Below the pieces are notes generated by a model. That model was not told the DNA's origin and ran no database searches. It saw only the letters and a list, made by a program, of their open reading frames with translations. This document shows, piece after piece, positions 1 through 7,676 of a stretch of 64,000 nucleotides of DNA; position 1 is the first letter of the stretch, and each line of letters opens with the position of its first letter. The translations under genes were made by a program, and so were the position numbers. This stretch comes from Hyphomicrobiaceae bacterium (GTDB lineage: Bacteria > Pseudomonadota > Alphaproteobacteria > Rhizobiales > Hyphomicrobiaceae), in contig JAWKWE010000004.1 in the NCBI GenBank assembly GCA_041397645.1, positions 2,294,001-2,358,000 of the forward strand. The letters are read 5' to 3'.

Positions 1-317
1 TGTCCCTTGAGCGCCTGTAGATTGATACCTTTGGTCATCAGGTTGCGGCGAAGATCGCGAGGGTCCACGAATTCCTTTCCGAGGAAAGCCGCGATAGCCG
101 CCAGGCTTTCCATGGCAATCAACGTGACCTGACGTGCGCCATCGTTACTGGTCTTGTAGCGATCGCCGACAATGCCGGTTCGAGCGATTAGCTCTGCGAT
201 GTCGGGCGTGACCGGCGGAGCTCGGCGTTCGGGCCGCAGTCCGATCCAGACAAGCCTGCCTGGACGGATCGGGCCTGCAAGCAGCTTCTGCATCGGCGTG
301 ATGATCTTGTCTGGCAC
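1..317 (-). CDS. MOSC-domain protein (C-terminal part missing, runs off left edge)
   Basis: An open minus-strand frame runs from base 317 to the window edge without a stop; a stop codon lies 11 codons upstream of the proposed GTG start. The translated stretch contains the pattern RPGRLVWIGLRPERR, then GDRY, RQVTLIAMESLAAIAAFLG, and DPRDLRRNLMTKGINL. This is the usual order in MOSC (molybdenum cofactor sulfurase C-terminal) proteins. MOSC domains are thought to handle sulphur for molybdenum or other metal-sulphur cofactors. The visible 105 residues cover about the first half to two thirds of a small stand-alone MOSC protein. The catalytic Cys region, if present, is outside the window. ATG at 293 is an alternative start. 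Confidence 0.72.
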   Translation of the reverse strand, partial: MPDKIITPMQKLLAGPIRPGRLVWIGLRPERRAPPVTPDIAELIARTGIVGDRYKTSNDGARQVTLIAMESLAAIAAFLGKEFVDPRDLRRNLMTKGINLQALKG

Positions 318-378
318 GACCGCGTCTCTCTATGACTATCCATGCTTTGCGCCTCGCGAGTGGCTACTGGATCGGATT

Positions 379-957
379 TCAGCCCTCCGCTCCGCAGCAC
401 TTCTTGAATTTTTTTCCGCTGCCACAGGGGCAGGGATCGTTCCTGCCGACTTTAGGGGATGCGCGCCGCAACGTGTGCCCGGCGTGTGAATGCGCGTGAC
501 TATGCTCGTGACCATGATGGTGGTGGCCGTGATGATGCGCATGTCCCTCGCCGGCCGCATGTCGATGGCCTTCGCCCGCAATAAACCGCCAATGGCCTTG
601 AGCATCACGGGCAAATTCCGAGACCTCGTGATGCTCCCAAAGCTGGCCGTCTTCCTCGTATGTCGCCAGAAATTCAACGGCGGCCAGTTTGTCGTCGGGC
701 CCGCCCTTGGTCGTCTTGAGCACTTTGAGCCTTTTGAATTTGGCCCGTGCCGTCCAATCTTGGGCGGCCTTGACGTGTGCCTCCGCGCCCGACGATGGCG
801 CAAACGTGCGGCCCAGATATTCAACGTTACCGAGTGCATAAGCACTGTACCGCGCGCGCATGAGAGCTTCGGCGGTGTTGGGCTGGGTTTCGCCCTTCAT
901 GAAGGGCTCGCAGCAAGTCTCAAAGGAACGGCCGGAGCCGCAGGGGCAGACAGTCAC
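379..957 (-). CDS. YchJ-family protein with two SEC-C zinc motifs
   Basis: 192 residues. A SEC-C type metal motif (CPCGSG then CC) lies at residues 4-16 and a second (CPCGSGKKFKKCC) near the C-terminus, with the YchJ/UPF0225 core between them (NTF2-like, RARYSAYALGNVEYLGRTF). A very His-rich linker at about residues 133-160 precedes the second SEC-C and could bind metal. The SEC-C motif is the zinc motif of the SecA tail and is linked to ribosome or SecB contact, but the role of YchJ proteins is unknown. It starts with ATG at 957. The His-rich linker is an unusual addition to the family. Confidence 0.85.
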   Translation of the reverse strand: MTVCPCGSGRSFETCCEPFMKGETQPNTAEALMRARYSAYALGNVEYLGRTFAPSSGAEAHVKAAQDWTARAKFKRLKVLKTTKGGPDDKLAAVEFLATYEEDGQLWEHHEVSEFARDAQGHWRFIAGEGHRHAAGEGHAHHHGHHHHGHEHSHAHSHAGHTLRRASPKVGRNDPCPCGSGKKFKKCCGAEG

Positions 958-1115
958 GGGAATTCCAACCTTTCAATCTCGTCCAAGCCAGCATTTGGAT
1001 TATCGGACCTTGCATTTCAATTATATCAAAGCCGCTGGCGCGAGGTGAGGTTGACGAAACATACTGTCACACAGGCCCTTGGCGATGGCACTGGTTCAGG
1101 CTATCACAGCGCCAA

Positions 1116-1192
1116 GCGTGCCTAGCTCAACTGGATAGAGCATCGGAATTCGAGTCCGAGGGTTGGGGGTTCGAGTCCCTCGGCGCGCGCCA
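1116..1192 (+). tRNA. tRNA-Arg (anticodon TCG)
   Basis: The sequence folds as a cloverleaf: a seven-pair acceptor stem (GCGTGCC with GGCGCGC, one G-T pair), a D arm with GCTC/GAGC, an anticodon stem TCGGA/TCCGA with loop ATTCGAG, a T arm GGGGG/CCCTC around TTCGAGT, and encoded discriminator G plus CCA. The anticodon at 1150-1152 is TCG and reads CGA (arginine). Three tandem palindromic repeats follow directly. Confidence 0.93.
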
Positions 1193-1205
1193 ATGTCTCT
1201 TTAGT

Positions 1206-1370
1206 GGCGCCTTCCGACTCTCCTTGCGGAGAGCCGGCCGGAAGGCGCGAATAGGATCCTTAAAGGCGCCTTCCGACTCTCCTTGCGGAGAGCCGGCCGG
1301 AAGGCGCGAATAGGATCCTTAAAGGCGCCTTCCGACTCTCATTGCGGAGAGCCGGCAGGTAGGCGCGAAT
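1206..1370. repeat. Tandem array of three 59-bp units, each with a nested palindrome
   Basis: Units begin at 1206, 1265 and 1324 (period 59). Each has outer arms GCGCCTTCCG / CGGAAGGCGC and an inner hairpin CTCTCC-TTGC-GGAGAG, followed by a short tail ending GGATCCTTAAA. The first two copies are nearly identical; the third has several changes, including in one outer arm. A fourth, single copy of the palindrome is at 2180-2220. The array lies between the tRNA and the convergent end of hyi, so it could act as a transcription stop or as an intergenic REP-like element. Confidence 0.9.
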
Positions 1371-1384
1371 GGGATTACGCTGGC

Positions 1385-2161
1385 TTATGAGAAACTCACG
1401 CCCAGCGCCTTCGCCCAGGCAAGGCCCGGCACCGTTCCGTTGCGCGGCTTGTACTCAAGTCCGATGTAGCCGCCATATCCGCTCTTATCGATGACGTCGA
1501 ACAGACGCTTGAAATCGAGTTCTCCTTTGTCCGGCTCGCCGCGATCGGGCGGAGACGCAATCTGCATATGCCGAATGAAGGCTTGCGCTTCGCGCAATCC
1601 GCCCTCGACATTCCCGTCCATGATCTGGCGGTGATAAAGATCGAACTGTAGGCCGGCATTCTTGCGTCCGACCGCCGACAGAATATCGAGTGCCTGTCCC
1701 GTGCGGTTCAAGAAATAGCCAGGCATGTCGCGCGTATTGATCGGCTCGATGATGAGCGTAAGACCGTCGGCCGCTACGCAATCTGCTCCGCGTTGAAGAT
1801 TGGCAATAAAGGTTTCGCGACTTGCTCCCTGAGATTCCAATCCCGCCATAACGTGAATAAGTTTATTGCCGAGTGCGCGCGCGTAATCGGCCGCGCGAGC
1901 GATAGCTTGATCGTATTCGGCTTCCCGTCCTGGCACCGCCGCGATGCCGCGCTCACCCGCGTCCCAGTTTCCTTGCGCGGCGTTGAAGAGAACAAGGCTC
2001 ATGCCTGCTTCGTCGAGCTTCTCACGCAATCTCGATGCTTCGAAATCATATGGGAACATGAACTCACATGCCCTGAAGCCTTGCGCAGCGGCTGCCGCGA
2101 ACCGTTCGAGGAACGCGACCTCGTTGAAAAGAAAGCTCAGGTTCGCGGCAAATCTCGGCAT
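1385..2161 (-). CDS. hyi: Hydroxypyruvate isomerase (Hyi/OtnI family)
   Basis: 258 residues from ATG at 2161 (MPRFAANLSFLF). An upstream in-frame extension runs through the palindromic repeat and is not used here. The protein is a xylose-isomerase-like TIM barrel typical of hydroxypyruvate / 2-oxo-tetronate isomerases, with conserved LIIEPINTRD and QFDLYHRQ stretches carrying the metal-binding Glu, Asp and His, and GYIGLEYKP near the end. Hyi interconverts hydroxypyruvate and tartronate semialdehyde. In a serine-cycle methylotroph it could connect glyoxylate, glycerate and hydroxypyruvate, but the OtnI substrate (2-oxo-tetronates) cannot be excluded. The leader contains a hairpin element at 2180-2220. 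Confidence 0.85.
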   Translation of the reverse strand: MPRFAANLSFLFNEVAFLERFAAAAAQGFRACEFMFPYDFEASRLREKLDEAGMSLVLFNAAQGNWDAGERGIAAVPGREAEYDQAIARAADYARALGNKLIHVMAGLESQGASRETFIANLQRGADCVAADGLTLIIEPINTRDMPGYFLNRTGQALDILSAVGRKNAGLQFDLYHRQIMDGNVEGGLREAQAFIRHMQIASPPDRGEPDKGELDFKRLFDVIDKSGYGGYIGLEYKPRNGTVPGLAWAKALGVSFS

Positions 2162-2179
2162 CGTTTTGTCTTTCTTTTT

Positions 2180-2220
2180 GCGCCTTCCGACTCCCCCGCG
2201 GGGAGCCGGCCGGAAGGCGC
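2180..2220. repeat. Fourth copy of the palindromic element, in the hyi leader
   Basis: It has the same outer arms as the array at 1206-1370 (GCGCCTTCCG / CGGAAGGCGC). The inner hairpin is changed on both sides together: CTCTCC-TTGC-GGAGAG becomes CTCCC-CCGC-GGGGAG, so pairing is kept. It lies 18 bases upstream of the hyi ATG and downstream of the arfB stop on the minus strand. Confidence 0.85.
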
Positions 2221-2250
2221 GGGTAGGTTCGAAGTGCGCTTTTGCTGACT

Positions 2251-2670
2251 TCAATCGTGATCATGGCGCACACGGCGCAGCTTCTTGACACCTGAACGTT
2301 CTGTCTTCGCTTTCAGACGCCGTTCCTTTGAAGCGCGCGTCGGCTTGGTCTTGATCCGCGGCTTGGGCGCGACGAGCGAACTGGCAATCAATTCCGCAAG
2401 GCGCTTTCTGGCATCCGAGCGGTTCATGTCCTGGGTGCGGAAGCGATCAGCCTGAATAATCAGAATGCCCTCGTCGGTCAGCCGCCGACCGGCAAGCTTG
2501 ACGAGACGCGATTTGGCGGCTGGCGGAATGGAATCGCTTGCAGCGAGATTGAAGCGAAGCTCCACCGCGCTCGAAACCTTATTTACGTTTTGCCCGCCAG
2601 GTCCGGAGGCGCGCACGAAACGCTCCTCAATGTCCTTTTCGTCGATGTCGAGCGTCTGATTGATGCGCAT
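2251..2670 (-). CDS. arfB: Alternative ribosome-rescue factor / peptidyl-tRNA hydrolase ArfB
   Basis: 139 residues with the class-I release-factor hallmark GGQ inside SGPGGQNVNK (residues 22-31), followed by the conserved SSAVELRF and a long basic tail (KPRIKTKPTRASKERR ... KKLRR). The tail is the part of ArfB (YaeJ) that enters the empty mRNA channel of stalled ribosomes. The length and the lack of codon-recognition domains distinguish it from RF1/RF2. The start at 2670 (MRINQTLDIDEKD) aligns with the normal N-terminus. It is transcribed toward hyi. Confidence 0.93.
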   Translation of the reverse strand: MRINQTLDIDEKDIEERFVRASGPGGQNVNKVSSAVELRFNLAASDSIPPAAKSRLVKLAGRRLTDEGILIIQADRFRTQDMNRSDARKRLAELIASSLVAPKPRIKTKPTRASKERRLKAKTERSGVKKLRRVRHDHD

Positions 2671-2706
2671 ATCCGATGGCGTGAACGTTAGTGACCGCAG
2701 CCGGCA

Positions 2707-3084
2707 TCAACCGAGACTGATCTCCTTGAAGAAGGTCAAACGGTTTGAGAACGGATCGGTCAGTGTCATTTCCTCCCCACCCCAGGGAGGGGTTTCGATG
2801 TTGGGGCGCAGATTGGGGTAAGGCTTGCTGCGTAATTCTGCAAGCAGCGCGTGAACATCGTCGGTCGGCACCCTCAGCTTGGCACCGGGCGATCCATCCC
2901 CATGGTGACCGGAAAGATGCAGCAGGCAATCTCCACGCGATATCTGCATGTAGGCCGGCATGTCGGGCTCGAAGCGATGCTCCCAATGCAGGGAGAAGCC
3001 GAGATAATCGAGGTAAAAGGCTCGAGCCGAATTTTCATCGAAAATCCGCAAGACAGGGATTGGAAACGAAATATGCATCGACAA
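2707..3084 (-). CDS. VOC-superfamily protein (glyoxalase / bleomycin-resistance fold)
   Basis: 125 residues with paired beta-alpha-beta-beta-beta modules: PIPVLRIFDENSARAFYLDYLGFSLHW at the N-terminus and EEMTLTDPFSNRLTFF at the C-terminus, which carries the usual Glu/Asp region. This is the family of glyoxalase I, fosfomycin and bleomycin resistance proteins, and dioxygenases. Substrate cannot be read from sequence. It lies 24 bases downstream of the oxidoreductase gene on the same strand and may be co-transcribed with it. Confidence 0.75.
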   Translation of the reverse strand: MSMHISFPIPVLRIFDENSARAFYLDYLGFSLHWEHRFEPDMPAYMQISRGDCLLHLSGHHGDGSPGAKLRVPTDDVHALLAELRSKPYPNLRPNIETPPWGGEEMTLTDPFSNRLTFFKEISLG

Positions 3085-3108
3085 AGCCCCGCTGAGACCC
3101 CCTGCTGC

Positions 3109-4719
3109 TCAAATCCGACGCAAGCGCAGATCCTTGGCAATCTCGCGCGCCGCGTTCATGCCTGGAACGCCGGTAACGCCACCGCCTGGATGCCCGCCCG
3201 AACCGCAGAGATATAAACCAGGAACCGGCATGCGGTAGTTTGCATGACCCAGCACCGGGCGGGCAGAAAATAGCTGCCCCAGCCCAAGCTGACCATGGAA
3301 GATGTCGCCGTCAATTAGTCCGAAGCGTTGTTCGAGGTCCAGCGGCGACAAAATCTGACGCCCAACGACCGCGGCCTTGAAGTTCGGCGCCTGCGCCGTA
3401 ACCGTTTCGATGACCGTATCGGCGAACGCCTCTTTTTCGGATCCGCCTGCCCAGCTTCGCGGTGCGGGAAGGCGCGGAGCCACGTATTGCACGAACAGGC
3501 TTGCCACGTGTTTGCCTGGCGGCGCGAGGGTGTCGTCAAGCGTGGATGGGATCAGCATCTCTACGATCGGCGCGCGCGACGTGCCAAGCTGACGAGCGTC
3601 GATATAGGCTTGCTCCATGTAGGCCATGGTCGGCGCAAAAAGGATACCCGAAGCGTGGTGCGGCTGTGCCTGCTTTCCAGGCTTGCATATGAAGTCGGGC
3701 AATTCATCCAGCGCCACATTCATGCGAAAGACGCCCGAGCCGGTCGTCATGCCCGTGAAGGCCGCCAGCACTTCAGAGGCCACCGCACCGTTAGGCACAA
3801 AATCGCGAAACAGAAGTTTGGGTGGAATATTTGCCGCGACCGCGCGAGCGCGAATCTCTTCTCCTGACTTGAGAACGACGCCGCCCACGCGGCCACCGTC
3901 CATCAGCAGCGCGCCCACCGGCGCATCGGTTCGGATCTCGGCGCCCCGCGCACGTGCAGAGGCAGCCATAGCGGCCGAGATTGCCCCCATGCCGCCTATG
4001 GCATGGCCCCAAACACCCTTGTTGCCGTTCACTTCACCAAAGCAATGGTGCAGAAGCACATACGCGGTCCCCGGCGCCGAGGGCGGCAGATAGGCCCCTA
4101 CAATGCCATCGAACGCGAAGGCCGCCTTGATGTGGTCATTCTCAAACCAGCGATCCAGGAAGGCTTCTACGCTTGACGTGAACAGATCAACGAGGAATCG
4201 CTGCTCATCGAGCGTCAGTTTCAAGATGCGCCGCCCAACGGTACCGCCTTTGATGAGTTCCAGAAGCCCTCCGCCTGCATTGGGCGGCGTTCGCGTTACG
4301 AGATCGCGCAACACATCTGCAGCGCGATCTAGCGCATCGTCATAGGCCGCATAGCGTTCCGCGTCTCTTGCGGAAAATTCCGCCATCGCCTTTTGGCGCA
4401 ACGAACGTGAACCGTAGGCGAGATGCATCGAGCGGTGTGCGTCGATGGGCCAGAAGTTACCCGCCGGGCGCTCCACAATGCGCAGGCCATGGCGGTTCAA
4501 GTCGAGATCACGAACGACTTTGGGGTTGAGCAGACTAACCGTGTACGAAGCAACGGAGTTGCGATATCCGGGCGCAAACTCTTCCGTCGAAGCCGCGCCG
4601 CCGACGGCTGAATTCTTCTCGAGCAAAACGACCTTGCATCCCGCATCTGCGAGATACGCAGCGGCGGTTAGACCGTTATGACCGCCCCCAAGAATCGCTA
4701 CATCATAGATCTCGCGCAT
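3109..4719 (-). CDS. FAD-dependent phytoene-dehydrogenase-like oxidoreductase
   Basis: About 536 residues from ATG at 4719 (MREIYDVAILGGGHNGLTAAAYLA); the upstream in-frame ATG at 4749 gives an unlikely 10-residue extension. The N-terminal GGGHNGLTAAAYLADAG is a dinucleotide-binding motif and the C-terminal GLYLCGSGGHPGGGVTGVPG is the CrtI/PYROXD2 FAD-binding signature. Members include carotenoid desaturases and many uncharacterised oxidoreductases. No carotenoid genes lie nearby, so a carotenoid role is not supported. Substrate unknown. Confidence 0.8.
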   Translation of the reverse strand: MREIYDVAILGGGHNGLTAAAYLADAGCKVVLLEKNSAVGGAASTEEFAPGYRNSVASYTVSLLNPKVVRDLDLNRHGLRIVERPAGNFWPIDAHRSMHLAYGSRSLRQKAMAEFSARDAERYAAYDDALDRAADVLRDLVTRTPPNAGGGLLELIKGGTVGRRILKLTLDEQRFLVDLFTSSVEAFLDRWFENDHIKAAFAFDGIVGAYLPPSAPGTAYVLLHHCFGEVNGNKGVWGHAIGGMGAISAAMAASARARGAEIRTDAPVGALLMDGGRVGGVVLKSGEEIRARAVAANIPPKLLFRDFVPNGAVASEVLAAFTGMTTGSGVFRMNVALDELPDFICKPGKQAQPHHASGILFAPTMAYMEQAYIDARQLGTSRAPIVEMLIPSTLDDTLAPPGKHVASLFVQYVAPRLPAPRSWAGGSEKEAFADTVIETVTAQAPNFKAAVVGRQILSPLDLEQRFGLIDGDIFHGQLGLGQLFSARPVLGHANYRMPVPGLYLCGSGGHPGGGVTGVPGMNAAREIAKDLRLRRI

Positions 4720-4875
4720 GCATTCCTGCCAAAGAATCAATGTGCACACTTATACCCGCTCAAAACAAAAGCGAGACGTCAACACTGCTGCGGTGCAGCA
4801 AGAACGACGGTGGGTAAGGAACTATTTACTGATTGAAAGAAGCGCCAACTCACGGAACAATGGCCCTTAGTAATT

Positions 4876-4890
4876 TGTTGAGTTTCAACA
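4876..4890. promoter_or_regulatory. Perfect palindrome TGTTGA-GTT-TCAACA between divergent genes
   Basis: A perfect 6+3+6 inverted repeat in the 246-bp gap between the oxidoreductase start (4719, minus) and the small membrane-protein start (4966, plus). Position and symmetry suggest an operator. No regulator can be assigned. Confidence 0.4.
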
Positions 4891-4965
4891 TTGCTTGATG
4901 CGTAGAATTGGCGAATCCCTGAGAATTTGAGCGCCCCACACACGCAGGGCTGTGGAGACAGGTTA

Positions 4966-5205
4966 ATGACATCAGCGAGCCGGACAATTGCACAGACAGA
5001 GAGTCTTGCCCCGAAGGTGGCAGGGGTCGCCTTCGCCTCTCTGTTTACGGCTGTTTTCTGGGTCGCCATGATTTCGCTGACGGGAATGGCGTTTGGAATT
5101 TCTTTTGATCTTGAGTCTCTCGCGCTCGTTGGCTGCGCGATCGCGGCATTTCTATCCGGCGTATGTTCGCCGCTGATGTTGCGAGACACACTCGAAGACT
5201 ACTGA
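4966..5205 (+). CDS. Small membrane protein of unknown function
   Basis: 79 residues from ATG at 4966, preceded by GGAGACAGGTTA as a plausible ribosome-binding site. It has two hydrophobic stretches, about residues 19-42 (VAGVAFASLFTAVFWVAMIS) and 52-68 (ALVGCAIAAFLSGVCSPLM), with a polar N-terminus and an acidic C-terminus. No family recognised. It is convergent with the peroxidase gene and divergent from the oxidoreductase. Confidence 0.55.
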   Translation: MTSASRTIAQTESLAPKVAGVAFASLFTAVFWVAMISLTGMAFGISFDLESLALVGCAIAAFLSGVCSPLMLRDTLEDY

Positions 5206-5253
5206 GCCGAGCGGCTAGGGATGAACCGAAACGGTTTCTGATCCCACGTCTTC

Positions 5254-6555
5254 CTATTTGTTCAACAGATACTCGTACCGCTTGTCCGTGAGCGTCTTCA
5301 GAAACGCAACCAAGCCATCTATGCGCTTTGAGTCGAGCGCAGACCCAGTTTCAAGATCTTCTTTTGATAACGTATCGGGAACCTCCGCAGGACCCCATGG
5401 CTTTTGCGTCTCCGGATTGATCTGCTGGCGCGGGTTTTTCGAGTTGTACTTGTTATAGAACTTCACGACCGTCCGCAGATCCTTGAATACGCCGTTATGC
5501 ATGTAGGGTCCGGTGACGGCAACGTTGCGCAACGAAGGCACCTTGAACAAGCCTGCGTTGGTCGGGTTAGCCGCGTTTGGATTTTGCTCCAACCCAGTAT
5601 CGACATAGCCCGGCTTCGTGCCATTCAAAGCGCGCACCGCGACATTCACTGGCGTGCCTGTGTTTCGATATTGGTAGTTCGTGAACGTCTCACCTTCCGC
5701 GCCTCCAAACTCCTTGAGCTTGTGACACCGGCTGCAGTTGGTGAACTGAGTGGAGAAAAACAGGACACGGCCCAACTCCTCCTGATCCGTCAATTTCACC
5801 TCGCCCCGTAGATAGCGATCGTATTTGGAATCGAACGGCGAGAACATCGGCGTTCGTTCAAAAGCAGCGATAGCTTTGGCCATCGCCGTATAAGATTTGT
5901 CGTCGTCGCTCAAAGTATCCTTGCCAAACAACTCTCCGAACGCCGTCACGTAATTAGCGTTTTCCTTCAACCTCGCGACGACCATGCTCTTGTCCGGCAT
6001 ACCCATCTCGATCGGATTGAGCGGCGGCCCCATGGCTTGATCGCTGAGCGTGCGCGCGCGCCCATCCCAGAACAGGCCGCCGACGGGTTTGCCTTGCGCG
6101 TTGATATGGAAGTCGGGCGTCAGCATCGCGTAGGCTGCGCTCGGCGTATTGCGATCGCCGATCGAATGACCATCGTCGCCCATCGAAACGGAGCGCCCCG
6201 CCTCTCCCGACTCGCGCGGATCGGTGAAGGCAAGATCGGGAGAATGGCAGGTTGCGCAGGCCTGCGTACGGTTCTTCGACAGGTTGGAGTCGAAGAACAA
6301 AGCCTCCCCAAGCTTCTCGACGGTATCAAGCTTCGTCGGCGGTTCCTTGGAGAGCGCGAATTTGCCCGACCCAGCCATCATCCCAGCCGCGAGAACACAC
6401 ACAAAGACCACACTAGCGGAGACGACGGCTTGGCGCGTCGACGTGCGATACCACGTAGGGCCGCCGCTCTCGGATGGCTGCTGTGGCCTGCGCACTTCAC
6501 GTGCGCTCAATCGTGAGTTCGTTTCCAAGGCTCGTGAACCTACGGCTCCAGGCAC
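5254..6555 (-). CDS. Di-haem cytochrome c peroxidase (CCP/MauG family)
   Basis: 433 residues with an N-terminal membrane or signal segment (about 43-62) and two c-type haem sites, CATCH at 100-104 and CSRCH at 274-278. Conserved CCP/MauG features include FFDSNLSKNRTQAC, LFWDGRA, FFSTQFTNCSRCH and GPYMHNGVF. Such enzymes reduce hydrogen peroxide in the periplasm or, in MauG-type members, modify protein partners. The 40-residue basic region before the hydrophobic segment is odd for a Sec signal, so the true start may lie further in. It is the first of three same-strand genes with haem or iron-linked periplasmic products (5.2-8.9 kb). Confidence 0.87.
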   Translation of the reverse strand: MPGAVGSRALETNSRLSAREVRRPQQPSESGGPTWYRTSTRQAVVSASVVFVCVLAAGMMAGSGKFALSKEPPTKLDTVEKLGEALFFDSNLSKNRTQACATCHSPDLAFTDPRESGEAGRSVSMGDDGHSIGDRNTPSAAYAMLTPDFHINAQGKPVGGLFWDGRARTLSDQAMGPPLNPIEMGMPDKSMVVARLKENANYVTAFGELFGKDTLSDDDKSYTAMAKAIAAFERTPMFSPFDSKYDRYLRGEVKLTDQEELGRVLFFSTQFTNCSRCHKLKEFGGAEGETFTNYQYRNTGTPVNVAVRALNGTKPGYVDTGLEQNPNAANPTNAGLFKVPSLRNVAVTGPYMHNGVFKDLRTVVKFYNKYNSKNPRQQINPETQKPWGPAEVPDTLSKEDLETGSALDSKRIDGLVAFLKTLTDKRYEYLLNK

Positions 6556-6638
6556 GGGACAAATGCGTGCGTCGCTGCATTATGACTTAATTGGTAGACA
6601 ATCAAATGCAGTACCATGTCGCACTTCATTGACCCTAG

Positions 6639-7673
6639 TCAGTCTCCGTCCATGCTGTTGAACCCCAAGGTCAATCCAAGTTCTCCCGGCAGGACATCGA
6701 TGACGTAATATTTGGCGTTGTTGATTGCCGCAATGATGGTCACGGCCCTGTTGGGATCTGGGGGCCCGGCAAGGGCGGCCGCGGCGTCAGCAAGTTTCTC
6801 ATTCGCCGCTGCTGCCGCCTCCGGAGCAAATGGCTCGACCACCTTGAGCGCGGCGGCCAACGCTTCCAAGTTCAAAGCTATATCGCGTTCGCTCCGCTTG
6901 GAGCGCCAGCTCTCTGCACTTTTGGGATTTGGCACAACGCCCTTGCCGCCATAGATGGGCGGCATCTTACGGTCCTCGACCAGACGGATACCGGTGGCTA
7001 TATCACCAAGGACGGCGGCAGCCGCTTCCTTGGCCTCGTCGGGCTTGGCGCTTGCCGACTTGATCTTTTCCAAGTCTCCTGTTTCGGGAGCGGTCCATTC
7101 CGCCAGCGCGTTCGTCGCAATGGTGCGGAGATTGCGCGCGATAGACGTACCCACAGCGCACTGCCGCGCGGTTAGCGTCGCCTTTTCATCCACCGAACCA
7201 CGACCCCCGTACAGCAGTCGTTCCAACACAGGTAAGCCTTGAACCGCCACGCTGGCGCCAGCAATCTCCTCTGGCTTCAGTCCCTCCTCGCCCGAACCGC
7301 TCAGCAACGCGTTCAGTCCACGCGAAATGGCATTGCGCGGATCAGGCCAATAGAAAATACGCTCCTGCCGGCTTTGACGCGAAAGCGGACCTGACCTGAA
7401 CATCTCCATTTGCGCCCAGGCATCGCTGGCTACGTCGAAGGCCTCGCGAAGCTTCCGTTGCGATTGGCACCCCTCTTCCCATACTTCCGCCTGCTTCACG
7501 AACGCGGCCTTGAGCCCAGACAGACGTGGGCCCGTCACTTTTTCTGCAAACACCGTAGGAAGCTTAGTGACATCATGCGCGTCATCGGCAGCGCAGATTT
7601 CAGCCGTTACCCCCAACGCAATCACAGCAAAGAGGCCGAACACAAACGCGGCGCGGACAGCCTGCTTCATCAT
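6639..7673 (-). CDS. Imelysin-family periplasmic protein (M75-like)
   Basis: 344 residues with a Sec signal (MMKQAVRAAFVFGLFAVIALGVTAEICA). The body is helical and alanine-rich, with PTVFAEKVTGPRLSGLKAAF near the start, GPLSRQ, FYWPDPRNAISRG, and the imelysin-typical QGLPVLERLLYG. Imelysin proteins (ICMP/IrpA, EfeO relatives) are linked to iron uptake; peptidase activity is doubtful. The gene begins 3 bases after the stop of the upstream di-haem oxidoreductase gene, so the two are almost certainly co-transcribed. Confidence 0.83.
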   Translation of the reverse strand: MMKQAVRAAFVFGLFAVIALGVTAEICAADDAHDVTKLPTVFAEKVTGPRLSGLKAAFVKQAEVWEEGCQSQRKLREAFDVASDAWAQMEMFRSGPLSRQSRQERIFYWPDPRNAISRGLNALLSGSGEEGLKPEEIAGASVAVQGLPVLERLLYGGRGSVDEKATLTARQCAVGTSIARNLRTIATNALAEWTAPETGDLEKIKSASAKPDEAKEAAAAVLGDIATGIRLVEDRKMPPIYGGKGVVPNPKSAESWRSKRSERDIALNLEALAAALKVVEPFAPEAAAAANEKLADAAAALAGPPDPNRAVTIIAAINNAKYYVIDVLPGELGLTLGFNSMDGD

Positions 7674-7676
7674 TTC

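Noticed and set aside
172..489. A 105-codon plus-strand frame near the left edge
   Set aside because: It is antisense to the MOSC gene and the end of the YchJ-like gene, both of which show clear family motifs.
1206..1370. The 59-bp tandem units as a CRISPR array
   Set aside because: The units repeat over their whole length without variable spacers, and no cas genes are present.
4779..5189. A 136-codon minus-strand frame covering the small membrane-protein gene
   Set aside because: No ribosome site and no pattern; the plus-strand frame has a better start, hydrophobic segments and a plausible ribosome site.
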